Shown in pieces: positions 16,457 to 23,581 of a stretch of DNA of 38,954 nt. The notes under the pieces were generated by a model, which ran no database searches, was not told where the DNA came from, and saw only the letters and a list, made by a program, of their open reading frames with translations. The stretch's first letter is position 1, and each line of letters starts with the position of its first letter. The position numbers and the translations under genes are program-made. Source of the stretch: a virus; the IMG/VR virus record IMGVR_UViG_3300048587_000297, positions 1 through 38,954 of that record; one strand, 5' to 3'.

Positions 16457-16975
16457 TCAGGCCGCTTTGCGCGCGGCCAGGAAGTCGGCCTCGCTCACGC
16501 CCGTTGCGGCCAGCACGGCCCGCTCCTCGGCGTTGAGCGCGGTGTCGGTGCCGGTCGGCTTCTTGCTGCCGAGGTCGGTGTCGGCGCCGATCACCGGCGC
16601 GGCGGAGACGAACGCGCGGAAGCGCTCCAGACCAGCCTGATCGGCGCAGCTGGCGCGGTGGTAGCCCTCGGTGGCCGGCGTGATCTTGCCGGCGGTGAGC
16701 GCGGCGGTGATCTCGGCATCGACCGCCTTGGTGTGGGCGGCGGTGTCGTTGTCCTTGAGCTTCTGCTCGGCGTTGGTGGCGCGCAGCGCGACGGCGTCGT
16801 AGTCGGCGCGCGGCACGTAGCGATCGAGCGAGGGCTGCTGGGCGTTGGTCGCCTTCAGCGTGTCGCGGTCGGATCGCAGAGCGTTGATCGCCGTGGCGAC
16901 CTGGTCATCGGTGGCGTCGCTGTCCAGCATCAGAGCAAAAGCGATTGCAGCAACCAAAGCGGTGGAACGAGACAT
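16457..16975 (-). CDS. Scaffold protein, nested internal start (Mu Z type)
   Basis: This is an in-frame product of about 172 residues from ATG 16975 inside the protease gene. The start is preceded by GAGAGG with an 8-base spacer, stronger than needed by chance, and begins MSRSTALVAAIAFALML. The rest is helical and charged (NAEQKLKDNDTAAHTKAVDAE), as expected of a scaffold. Mu and many tailed phages make scaffold this way from the protease gene's 3' part. Confidence 0.7.
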   Translation of the reverse strand: MSRSTALVAAIAFALMLDSDATDDQVATAINALRSDRDTLKATNAQQPSLDRYVPRADYDAVALRATNAEQKLKDNDTAAHTKAVDAEITAALTAGKITPATEGYHRASCADQAGLERFRAFVSAAPVIGADTDLGSKKPTGTDTALNAEERAVLAATGVSEADFLAARKAA

Positions 16976-17425
16976 GGGAGATTCCTCTCGGTTAAGAGCC
17001 TGCAATTTCAGGTTTGGGTTGTTGACCAGGCCGGCGGAGATCAGGCGCGTGATGCGCTTGCTTTCGCCGTGGTACTCGAAGACAGGAGACAGGAAGCGGT
17101 ATTCGCGGTTGGTCACCGCCTCACGACCGCGCGGCGTCCAATCGACCACGCCCCACAGCGCGCCATCGACCACTTCGAGGCGCTCGATCCACGCAGCAGC
17201 CGGCGACTCGCCGCCGTTCGGCGCCGCGGTCTCGGACGAATGATTGATGTCGATCGGCAGCGGCAGTCCGCGCTGGGCGAACGCACTGAGGATCTGATCT
17301 TGCGCGTCGGCATCGAACACCCACTGGCGACCATCGCGGCCGACCACATCCGGGCCAGCCGGGATCAGCTCAACGCGCTGGGGGGCGTTGGCGGGCAGTT
17401 CGAAGTTGAGAGCAGTGCGAGGCAT
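16457..17425 (-). CDS. Head maturation protease (Mu gpI type)
   Basis: 322 residues. The N-terminal about 150 residues carry the Mu protease pattern: RVELIPAGPDVVGRDGR, LPLPIDINHSSETAAPNGG with the likely catalytic H and S region near residues 63-66, then WTPRGREAVTNREYRFLSPVF and ISAGLVNNPNL. The C-terminal half is helical scaffold, also made separately from an internal start at 16975. It cleaves scaffold and capsid precursors during head maturation. It is the first gene of the leftward late operon; a candidate activator-dependent promoter lies 28-50 bases upstream. Confidence 0.93.
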   Translation of the reverse strand: MPRTALNFELPANAPQRVELIPAGPDVVGRDGRQWVFDADAQDQILSAFAQRGLPLPIDINHSSETAAPNGGESPAAAWIERLEVVDGALWGVVDWTPRGREAVTNREYRFLSPVFEYHGESKRITRLISAGLVNNPNLKLQALNREESPMSRSTALVAAIAFALMLDSDATDDQVATAINALRSDRDTLKATNAQQPSLDRYVPRADYDAVALRATNAEQKLKDNDTAAHTKAVDAEITAALTAGKITPATEGYHRASCADQAGLERFRAFVSAAPVIGADTDLGSKKPTGTDTALNAEERAVLAATGVSEADFLAARKAA

Positions 17426-17452
17426 GGCGCCATGCTCGGCGCGTGCCTGCGG

Positions 17453-17475
17453 AAAGTATTGGGAACCAGTTCCAA
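17453..17475 (-). promoter_or_regulatory. Candidate late promoter and activator site, leftward operon
   Basis: On the minus strand the 17-mer TTGGAACTGGTTCCCAA (17475-17459) is followed at once by TACTTT (17458-17453), a possible -10. The core GGAAC-TG-GTTCC is a perfect dyad. No consensus -35 precedes it. The same 17-mer with one change, followed by TAC, precedes the rightward lysis/head operon at 29949. Both sites are 5' of late operons, so a Mor-type activator site is inferred. Confidence 0.7.
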
Positions 17476-17485
17476 GCAGTGCGGC

Positions 17486-17731
17486 TTAGCGGTGGTACAT
17501 GTTCCGGCACCAAGCGACTATGTTCCTGGTGCTGTAGGTACAGTCAACACCGCTCTTGAGTCGCACCGTAATCTGGTCACCAACGACGCGCTGGTAGATT
17601 CCAGTCATCGTGCGCGTGCCAATTTCGGTTGGCACTCTCAGAGCAATCAAGTCTACGGGGCTGAGGCTATCGGCCGATGTGAAAGGCCGCCAGTGTGGCC
17701 CCAGCGTCGCGATGTCGAAAGCCTCGCTCAT
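17486..17731 (-). CDS. Small protein of unknown function
   Basis: 81 residues from ATG 17731, overlapping the preceding stop (ATGA). The sequence has a beta-rich C-terminal half, TMTGIYQRVVGDQITVRLKSG, ending CTYSTRNIVAWCRNMYHR. No family was recognised. It is the last gene before the late promoter, so it belongs to the early/middle transcript. Confidence 0.7.
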   Translation of the reverse strand: MSEAFDIATLGPHWRPFTSADSLSPVDLIALRVPTEIGTRTMTGIYQRVVGDQITVRLKSGVDCTYSTRNIVAWCRNMYHR

Positions 17732-18414
17732 CGTGGCCCACCGATTGCCTTCTGCGACGTGCCGACGCTGCGATCCAGGCGCGCCTTGCTTCCGAGCGCG
17801 TGCCCCATGGCGTGGTCGTTGCACATCACGCCTTTCGACGCCCGCGACTCGCGCGCACCGAAGGTCTGGACGGTTGCGGCCGGGTACGTCCGGGCGATCA
17901 GCGCGGCGGTTCTTGCACGGTCATCGTCTGTGAGATCCCAAGCGCTGAGAACCTTGGAGACACCGTGCGCCCAGCCCACACTGAACACATCACCGCGAGC
18001 CGCGCGGTTCTTTGCGAGGCGCACTCGATTCAGATGCTTGCGCCGATCGCGTTCGAGCTGGCGCAGCAGCACGGTGAATGCGTACTCCGCCAGCTGGGTG
18101 CGCCATGCCGGCCCGAAGAAATGGAAGCGCCAAGCGTGACCTCTACCGCCGACGATGGCCTCCACACCGAATGCCGAGCAGATGCAGTTGACCAGGCCGA
18201 CTGCATACACCGGAGGATTGGCACCTCGACGCGCCGCGGTGGTGACTTCAACGGTGTCGTCGGGCTGCGTTTCGTGTACCTCCTGCTCGTCGATCGCGTG
18301 CTGGCGCATCAGCGCCTGAGCCTGGCGCATCGCCGCCGCGGCCTCGTGCATGTTGCTGCTCTTGCCCAGGCGCAACAGCTTCTTGACCTTGTCGCGGGCC
18401 TGATCTCGCGTCAT
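17728..18414 (-). CDS. DUF2786-domain protein
   Basis: 228 residues. The N-terminal about 40 residues match DUF2786: KVKKLLRLGKSSNMHEAAAAMRQAQALMRQHAI. A second domain (about 65-210) is the type often joined to it, with FHFFGPAWRTQLAEYAFTVLL, helices rich in R/K, and SVGWAHGVSKVL. Members are frequent in Mu-like phages directly after the Mor activator, but no activity is known. It is separated from mor by 133 bases that may hold a middle promoter. Confidence 0.82.
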   Translation of the reverse strand: MTRDQARDKVKKLLRLGKSSNMHEAAAAMRQAQALMRQHAIDEQEVHETQPDDTVEVTTAARRGANPPVYAVGLVNCICSAFGVEAIVGGRGHAWRFHFFGPAWRTQLAEYAFTVLLRQLERDRRKHLNRVRLAKNRAARGDVFSVGWAHGVSKVLSAWDLTDDDRARTAALIARTYPAATVQTFGARESRASKGVMCNDHAMGHALGSKARLDRSVGTSQKAIGGPR

Positions 18415-18547
18415 GACCTGCGCTCCAGCCCCGCGGGCGCCGCAAATCCCGCCGTAACGCCGCGTTTAACGCGCGATCCCGCCTCCAGCCGTGGGCCAGT
18501 GGCGGGTCCGGGGGTGAAATCGCTTACAGCGCGTTCTGTGCGGTCGG
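18415..18547 (-). promoter_or_regulatory. Gap after mor, possible middle promoter region
   Basis: This is the longest gap in the leftward early cluster. It contains the 13-bp palindrome CGCGTT-T-AACGCG at 18461-18473, 47 bases upstream of the DUF2786 start. In Mu the Mor protein acts on a promoter just downstream of its own gene; a similar arrangement is possible here, but this palindrome differs from the late-operon motif. No confident -10 was seen. Confidence 0.4.
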
Positions 18548-18910
18548 TCACTTGGGCGGCTCCGAAGGGGTGAAAAGGTCGATCTGCGCATCCTCGATGT
18601 GCCGGCGCTGGGCGCGCTTGAGCAGGATGTTGATGCCGCGGGTGGTCATTGAGTACTTCATGGCCAGCTCGGCCGGGCTGGCGCCTGCGGCACGGGCGGC
18701 GAGGATCTCGCGCTCGCGCTGGCTGAGCTTGAAAGCGAAGTCGACCGGGATCGAGATCACCTGGCCGCGCCATTGGTCGACCAGCATGTCGGCGATGGCG
18801 TGGCCGCAATGGTTGGCGCGGCTGGCGTCGATGCCCAGCTCGCGCAGGGTTGCCTCGACGTGAGCCATCACGTCGTTGAGCAACTCCGCGCGGACCTGGG
18901 CCATGCTCAC
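18548..18910 (-). CDS. mor: Mor-family transcription activator
   Basis: 120 residues. The Mor/C fold is visible: an N-terminal dimerisation helix pair (about 5-45), a strand segment WRGQVISIPV (47-56), then a helix-turn-helix (about 64-100) with KLSQREREILAARAAGASPAELAMKYSMTTRGINILLK split over its two helices. It starts at GTG 18910, overlapping the previous stop as GTGA, with GAGG upstream. Mor proteins bind dyad sites and recruit RNA polymerase to promoters lacking a -35. It is the only Mor/C-type activator I recognise in the window, so it probably drives both divergent late operons. Confidence 0.9.
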   Translation of the reverse strand: MSMAQVRAELLNDVMAHVEATLRELGIDASRANHCGHAIADMLVDQWRGQVISIPVDFAFKLSQREREILAARAAGASPAELAMKYSMTTRGINILLKRAQRRHIEDAQIDLFTPSEPPK

Positions 18911-19479
18911 GCTTGGGCACCTCGAAGCTCAGCCACCTTTTTCTCGTACGTGGCCTGGTCGATCTGCTTGTACTGCAGCTGCGACGCCAGCCATTCCAGC
19001 TGCGCGCCGACCTGGTCGACGGGCTGCTCGGGGCTGATGCCCGTCTTGCGCACGGCCGGGCCCGTCACCGGCGCCACCGGTCCGCGCGCCTGGTGCTCGC
19101 CGGCAACGCCATAGGCGACCGCACGCAGGTAGTGGTGGTTGCTGAGCGGAGTGTCGAGCGGCGGCTTCGAGAGCGTCTGCTCCAGCGCCTCGACCCACAC
19201 AGCCACCGGCGCGGGCCGACGCTGGCCGCTGCGCTCGTCCTTGCACACGGTGCCGGCGCTGATCATCTCCACCAGCTCATTGACCAACGTCGCCGCGCGG
19301 GTCACGCGCAGCTCCGTCTTTGCCGGCTTGAACAGGCGCAGGTAGCGCAGCACGGCACGGCCGAGCGCCGGCTCCAGCTCTGCGAAGCCCGCTGCCATGC
19401 GCTTGGCCTCCTCCTCGACCAGGAACGCCTCGACATCGCCGCGGCAGCCGCAGGCCGGACAGGTCACGCGCACGGTCAT
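18907..19479 (-). CDS. Zinc-finger-like early protein
   Basis: 190 residues from ATG 19479 (ATGA overlap with gemA). The N-terminus VTCPACGCRGDVEAF has a CxxCxC pattern and looks like half of a zinc ribbon. The middle is helical (VTRAATLVNELVEMI), and the end EWLASQLQYKQIDQATYEKK is a short coiled segment. No family name is recognised, though similar short-CxxC proteins sit between GemA and Mor in related phages. A role in early gene control is a guess. Confidence 0.72.
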   Translation of the reverse strand: MTVRVTCPACGCRGDVEAFLVEEEAKRMAAGFAELEPALGRAVLRYLRLFKPAKTELRVTRAATLVNELVEMISAGTVCKDERSGQRRPAPVAVWVEALEQTLSKPPLDTPLSNHHYLRAVAYGVAGEHQARGPVAPVTGPAVRKTGISPEQPVDQVGAQLEWLASQLQYKQIDQATYEKKVAELRGAQA

Positions 19480-20105
19480 AGGCCAAGCTCCGCGGCGAGC
19501 GCATCGAACAAAAGTACTTCCCGCACCGACTTCAGCGTGGCGCGGCGACGCTGCCAACCGGGCGACAGCTTGAAGCGCTCGGCGATGGCATCGAGCGTGG
19601 TGCCGATCTTCTGGCAGTGCTCGCTGATGCTGCCCAGCAGGTAGCGCTTTTCCTGCTCGACATGCAGCGCGGTGAGGATGGCCACCAGCTGCGCGGGCTT
19701 GGTGCACCAGGCCACGCGCTCGATGCCGTGCATGCGCTTGGCGATGGCGTCGGCATACGACCAGGTCAACTGCAGATCCGCCAGCATGGCCTCGATCTTG
19801 GTGATCTGTTCCGGCAGCTCGTCGAAGTTGGCCGGCTTGCCGGGATACGAGCCCGGCTTGACCTTGCCCTTTGGCGTGCGCACGGCCGGGCGCTTGGCAC
19901 CCAGCCGGCGCAACTCGTCGAGCACGGCGAAGGCTTGATCGGCCGTCAGATCCTTGGCGGAGCTGCACGCCTTGCCGTGCGCAGCCGACACCCGCGCGAG
20001 CAGCTCGCGATAGGTGTCGTCGGCCATCGCAAGCTGGTGCTTGGCCACATGAATCGCCGCCAGTTTCTGGCGGCGGAGGGTTGGGGATTTCCAGGCGGCG
20101 GGCAT
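19476..20105 (-). CDS. gemA: GemA-type regulatory protein (Mu gp16)
   Basis: 209 residues. The family signature is clear: RRQKLAAIHVAKHQLAMADD, TYRELLARVSAAHGKACSSA, then DLTADQAFAVLDELRRLGAK and a C-terminal helical half with WSYADAIAKRMHGIERVAWC. Mu GemA alters host gene expression and supercoiling. ATG 20105 is preferred over an upstream in-frame start because it follows the previous stop by 2 bases. It lies just before the activator region, as in Mu. Confidence 0.92.
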   Translation of the reverse strand: MPAAWKSPTLRRQKLAAIHVAKHQLAMADDTYRELLARVSAAHGKACSSAKDLTADQAFAVLDELRRLGAKRPAVRTPKGKVKPGSYPGKPANFDELPEQITKIEAMLADLQLTWSYADAIAKRMHGIERVAWCTKPAQLVAILTALHVEQEKRYLLGSISEHCQKIGTTLDAIAERFKLSPGWQRRRATLKSVREVLLFDALAAELGL

Positions 20106-20107
20106 GG

Positions 20108-20290
20108 TCAGTCCTTGAGCCACTCGCGCTTGCCGTCGGGCAGCAGCAGGCAGAAGCGAGCGCCGCCGAGCTCGCGCGAGAGCATGTGCAGTGCCAGCAC
20201 AACTCGCGCACGACGCTCAGCATCGAACTCGATGACGTTGCGCCAGCTGCCGCTGGTGTTCACCTGGAGCGTGATCTTGTCGGCGCTCAT
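20108..20290 (-). CDS. Small early protein, unknown function
   Basis: 60 residues. Compact alpha/beta pattern: KITLQVNTSGSWRNVIEFD, then a helix RRARVVLALHMLSREL, then FCLLLPDGKREWLK. Overlaps the gene before it by 4 bases, so it is expressed with the early operon. Similar short proteins occur between Gam and GemA in Mu-like phages, without known activity. Confidence 0.75.
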   Translation of the reverse strand: MSADKITLQVNTSGSWRNVIEFDAERRARVVLALHMLSRELGGARFCLLLPDGKREWLKD

Positions 20291-20490
20291 GCTTGCCTCC
20301 GCACCGATGCGCGCGCCGGATACTGTTCATCCATTTCGAGCACGACTTCGTTGAGGCGATGTTCTGCGTCATCAAGTTCGCTGCTCAGGAATTGGTCCAG
20401 ATCGTTCCAGTCGAATGACAGCGCCTGGAGCTTGCGTTTGATCGTCGCGATCTGGCGCTTCGTGCGGTTGATCAGTGCTCGGTCGCTCAT
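20287..20490 (-). CDS. Small charged helical early protein
   Basis: 67 residues from ATG 20490. It is helical and highly charged: RTKRQIATIKRKLQALSFDW, then LDDAEHRLNEVVLEMDEQ. A coiled coil is likely. No family recognised. It starts one base after the membrane protein gene stops. Confidence 0.7.
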   Translation of the reverse strand: MSDRALINRTKRQIATIKRKLQALSFDWNDLDQFLSSELDDAEHRLNEVVLEMDEQYPARASVRRQA

Positions 20491-20491
20491 A

Positions 20492-20728
20492 TCAGCGGCG
20501 CCCCCGCAGTGCATCGGTCTGTCGCTCGATCGCGCGAACCTGGGCTTTCGTCATGGCCTTTGCGATACGCTCGATTACATCCAAGCGCATGTGGATGCCG
20601 CCGGCCAAGGCGCACAAGGCGCCCGTCATGCCGAACCGTACGTTGGGCAGCCCGATGATCAGCATCACCAGATCGGACACGAGCATCAGGACCGACAAAC
20701 CAATCCAAAGTCGGACGTGCAAGCTCAT
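20492..20728 (-). CDS. Small inner-membrane early protein
   Basis: 78 residues from ATG 20728 (ATGA overlap with gam). Two predicted membrane helices: WIGLSVLMLVSDLVMLIIGL (about 7-27) and GMTGALCALAGGIHMRL (about 32-48), then a basic helical tail. Function unknown; possibly a host-takeover or exclusion factor, though nothing in the sequence proves this. Confidence 0.72.
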   Translation of the reverse strand: MSLHVRLWIGLSVLMLVSDLVMLIIGLPNVRFGMTGALCALAGGIHMRLDVIERIAKAMTKAQVRAIERQTDALRGRR

Positions 20729-21252
20729 GCCACCTGCTCCAATTCCGTATCCCACGGCTTCACCACGAAGTCCTCGCCCTGGCTGATAGTCACGCCGCGC
20801 ACTTGCTGGGCCACTTCCGGCTCGGCCAGGATGGCTTCCTTATTGACCTCTTCCTTGATGCGCACGAAGCGCGCCAGGCCGAGGGTCTTCAAGGCTTCGA
20901 TCACCAGCTCGGCGCCGCGCACGGTGACCGAAGGCGGACGCGTGCGCCAGCTCACTTCGCCGGATGCCAGCTTGGCCGTCTTGACCTTGCCGTTCTGCGT
21001 GAGGTTCGAGCGATTTGCTTCGCAGTACAGCTGCACACCTGATGTGAGTTCCTTGATCTGGTCGGCGTAGGGCCTGGCCTGCGCTTCCCACATCTCGCGC
21101 TGCGCCGCCAGCGCGTCGTTCATGTCCGCGCGGATGCGATCACGCTCACGCTGGGCGATGCCGATCGCGGCGATATCGCGATTCACTTCGGCCAGTGTCT
21201 GCGGCACTCCGATTGCGGCGGCGGCCTTGATGCGTACTTTCGTCTTGCTCAT
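20725..21252 (-). CDS. gam: Host-nuclease inhibitor Gam (Mu type)
   Basis: 175 residues, nearly the same length as Mu Gam. Segments RIKAAAAIGVPQTLAEVNRD, GVQLYCEANRSNLTQNGKVK, SGEVSWRTRPPSVTVRG and VNKEAILAEPEV are the family hallmarks. Gam binds double-stranded DNA ends and shields them from RecBCD. The chosen ATG 21252 has AAGGA ten bases upstream and fits the family start. An in-frame GTG at 21351 would add 33 acidic residues and close the gap to the previous gene; that longer form cannot be excluded. Confidence 0.93.
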   Translation of the reverse strand: MSKTKVRIKAAAAIGVPQTLAEVNRDIAAIGIAQRERDRIRADMNDALAAQREMWEAQARPYADQIKELTSGVQLYCEANRSNLTQNGKVKTAKLASGEVSWRTRPPSVTVRGAELVIEALKTLGLARFVRIKEEVNKEAILAEPEVAQQVRGVTISQGEDFVVKPWDTELEQVA

Positions 21253-21352
21253 GTCGATCAGTTCCTTGTCGGGCTGGCCGGTGATCGCGAACAGCAGGTC
21301 GCGGTACTTCTCGCCGATCACCGGCGGCATTTCATCGTCGTCGTCAATCACT

Positions 21353-21646
21353 TCAGCTGGTCACCAGCGTCATCAACTGCGGTGCAGTCCACTCGACGTT
21401 GCAGCCGGCGACCGTTGCCATCCACACCGCCTCGCGCTTGCCCTGTTTGTTGCGGTGCATGTGCACGGCGCCGACCAGGTCGCCCGGCGGCGGCGCGATC
21501 AGGACCACCGGCCGAGCGTCCTTGATCACCAGGGCATGCACCTCGCAACCGAGGCGATCCAGCTCCACCAGCGCCTCCACGCTGCGATGCAGGGCTGCCG
21601 CCATCTGCGTGTTGTGCCGGGTGCGCAGCGAGATCGGGCGGCTCAT
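21353..21646 (-). CDS. Small early protein, unknown function
   Basis: 97 residues from ATG 21646 (ATGA overlap). Helical N-terminus TQMAAALHRSVEALVELDRLG, a strand-rich centre HALVIKDARPVVLIAPPPGD, then VHMHRNKQGKREAVWMATVAGC. Not recognised as a named family. The position just before gam suggests a role in early replication or host control. Confidence 0.72.
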   Translation of the reverse strand: MSRPISLRTRHNTQMAAALHRSVEALVELDRLGCEVHALVIKDARPVVLIAPPPGDLVGAVHMHRNKQGKREAVWMATVAGCNVEWTAPQLMTLVTS

Positions 21647-22089
21647 TGGGCACCCCCAATGCGGGCTACGCAGGGATTGCCGCCGGCCAGCGCGGCAGCC
21701 GGGAACAGGCGCACGTCGTTGACGGCGAACGGGGCATAGGCGGTGCCGATGATCTCGGGCAGGTCGTTGTTGCACACCGCATACCAGCGCATCGTGCCCC
21801 AGGCGTAACTGCCGGCCGGCGCCGCACCGAAGTCAGCGTAGGTCTGCAGCAGGGTGATCGGCTCGCCGAAGCCGGGGATGGGCGACACGTCGGCGTAGAC
21901 CGCATCCGGGCCGAGCTGGCACAGCAGGGTCATACGCGAGGGACGGACGACGCCCTGCACCTGGACCGCGCACCGGTGCTGGCCGGTGGTCTCAGCCCAC
22001 AAACCAGACCACCCCGCGGACCAGGGGCGATCCTTGGCGATTGCCGGCAGCGCCAGCGCGATCAGCAAAACAAACGTCAAAGCGCGCAT
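21643..22089 (-). CDS. Secreted/periplasmic early protein with signal peptide
   Basis: 148 residues. A clear signal peptide occupies residues 1-18 (RALTFVLLIALALPAIAKD) with likely cleavage after AIA. Four cysteines remain (near 40, 57, 106, 140), suitable for two disulfide bonds, and WSAGWSGLWAETTGQHRC follows the cleavage site. A secreted protein in the early cluster is unusual and suggests an envelope target, for instance superinfection exclusion. It overlaps its neighbours by 1 and 4 bases. No family was recognised. Confidence 0.75.
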   Translation of the reverse strand: MRALTFVLLIALALPAIAKDRPWSAGWSGLWAETTGQHRCAVQVQGVVRPSRMTLLCQLGPDAVYADVSPIPGFGEPITLLQTYADFGAAPAGSYAWGTMRWYAVCNNDLPEIIGTAYAPFAVNDVRLFPAAALAGGNPCVARIGGAQ

Positions 22090-22403
22090 CAGTGAGTACT
22101 CCTGCGGTCGGCGTGGGCTGTGGCGTGCGCGGCTTCGAGCGCGCCCTTGTCTTTGGGGTTGCGGGGATGGGTGCAGGTATTCGCGCGGGCCTGGGCAGTG
22201 TTGGCGCGCATATCCACACAGGCGGCGCACTCGCACTTGTTCCTGGCGACGACGTCCGCCTGAAGACGTGCCGCGACCAGGATGCGATCGACCAGCCGCC
22301 GGCCGGCCTCCGATCCGGACAGCTCGATCAACGAACCGAGCGTGCCGAACTTGTCCAGGTGGAAGTTCATCAGCTTCGCGAGGGCTTCGACGGAGGTGTT
22401 CAT
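22089..22403 (-). CDS. Small early protein with Cys cluster
   Basis: 104 residues from ATG 22403, overlapping the muB-type stop (ATGA). Residues about 55-65 hold CECAACVDM, and one more Cys lies at about 78, a possible metal site. The C-terminus is rich in A, H, R and T. Function unknown; this slot after MuB varies among Mu-like phages. Confidence 0.7.
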   Translation of the reverse strand: MNTSVEALAKLMNFHLDKFGTLGSLIELSGSEAGRRLVDRILVAARLQADVVARNKCECAACVDMRANTAQARANTCTHPRNPKDKGALEAAHATAHADRRSTH

Positions 22404-23581
22404 CGGCCACCTTCCTTAACCATCTCGGCCGTCACCTTCGGCGCGCCCAAGCTCGCAGCCAGGTTGAATGCCCGCGCCAGCACGTTGTGCACGGCCAGCG
22501 GGTACAGGTTGCTGGACTTGCCGCGGCTGGTTCCCGATTGCGTGGTCATGCGCGACACCAGCGCATCGAGCGCGAGCGGATCGACCAGGTCGGTGAGCTT
22601 CAGGCCGAGGCGCTCGAACCGATGCGTGAGGTAGCCCGGCAGGTTCTGATCGAGCGGCGGCAGGTGCACCAGCTCGACGCGCTGGACGACCTCGCGCACC
22701 TCGGGGTTCTGCTCGCTGAGCTTCGCGGCGAGCTCCGGCTGGCCCAGCAGGATGATGCTGATCAGCGGGCGCAGGCCGTCCTTCAGTTCGATGAAGCGCT
22801 TCAGGTGCTTCAGCGTCGGGATCGCCAGGGCATGCGCTTCCTCGATCAGCAGCAGGTGCCGGTGGCCGGCGCGACTGCTGTCGCGCAGCGTGTTGTGCAG
22901 CTGGCGCCAGCGCGCATCGGGGCTGCCCATCACGCGGGTGAGTGGCGCCACCGTGGCCATGATCGCGTCGGCGATGTGCGTGGCCTTGAGGATCTTGCCC
23001 TTGCTCTCGCTGTCTTCCATCGCCAGGACATAGGGCAGCGCGACCAGCACCGGCTGCGCATCGCGGTGCAGACGGTCGATCAGTTCCTCGCGCAGCGTGG
23101 ACTTGCCGGCGCCGCTCTCGCCGATGACGGCCAGAAAGCCGCCGTGGCGCACCTTGTCCATCATCGCTTCGCGAACGTAGCGGATGTCCGGGCTGCCGGT
23201 GTAGACGTCGGCCAGCTCGCGGGGATCAGCGAAGGGATCGCGCGCCAACTGGAAGTGGCGGCGGGTGGATTCGCTCAATGTCTCTTTGCGTAGTAGCATT
23301 TCAGTCTCCTGCTTCGGTGGGGTCATTGCTTTGCTGGTACCCGGCCTCGACGTGTTGACGCACGTCGGGGCCTTTTCTTTGCGCGACCAGTCGGCGGTGA
23401 TGCCGCGGGCGCGCAGGAACTCGGTGATGCGGGTGCGCACCAGGGCGCGGTCACGCGCCGGCCACACACCGCGGTTGGCGATCTGGCTGATCGCCGAGCG
23501 GGACACGTCCGCCGCGCGGGCGATGTCCAGCAAGTGAATCCGGTGCTCGGCGCAGATGGCGCGCAGGCGCAACGGGGTCAT
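22400..23581 (-). CDS. MuB-type AAA+ target-selection ATPase
   Basis: 393 residues. Residues 1-60 form a lambda-repressor-like HTH (IARAADVSRSAISQIANRG), as in Mu B. After a linker, the AAA+ core has Walker A GESGAGKST (154-162), Walker B HLLLIEEAH (242-250) and a sensor-like LGQPEL (279-284). The ATPase binds DNA, picks the target and activates the transposase strand-transfer step; it also gives target immunity. Length is greater than Mu B (about 310) because of a longer linker and core. It overlaps the transposase gene by 4 bases. Confidence 0.92.
   Translation of the reverse strand: MTPLRLRAICAEHRIHLLDIARAADVSRSAISQIANRGVWPARDRALVRTRITEFLRARGITADWSRKEKAPTCVNTSRPGTSKAMTPPKQETEMLLRKETLSESTRRHFQLARDPFADPRELADVYTGSPDIRYVREAMMDKVRHGGFLAVIGESGAGKSTLREELIDRLHRDAQPVLVALPYVLAMEDSESKGKILKATHIADAIMATVAPLTRVMGSPDARWRQLHNTLRDSSRAGHRHLLLIEEAHALAIPTLKHLKRFIELKDGLRPLISIILLGQPELAAKLSEQNPEVREVVQRVELVHLPPLDQNLPGYLTHRFERLGLKLTDLVDPLALDALVSRMTTQSGTSRGKSSNLYPLAVHNVLARAFNLAASLGAPKVTAEMVKEGGR

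Noticed and set aside
17453-17475. Sigma-54 promoter at the late motif
   Set aside because: TTGG resembles a -24 element, but the expected GC at the -12 position and spacing are not met at either copy.
21253-21351. Separate small gene before gam
   Set aside because: The stretch is in frame with gam from a GTG without a clear ribosome site. It is noted as a possible extension rather than a gene.
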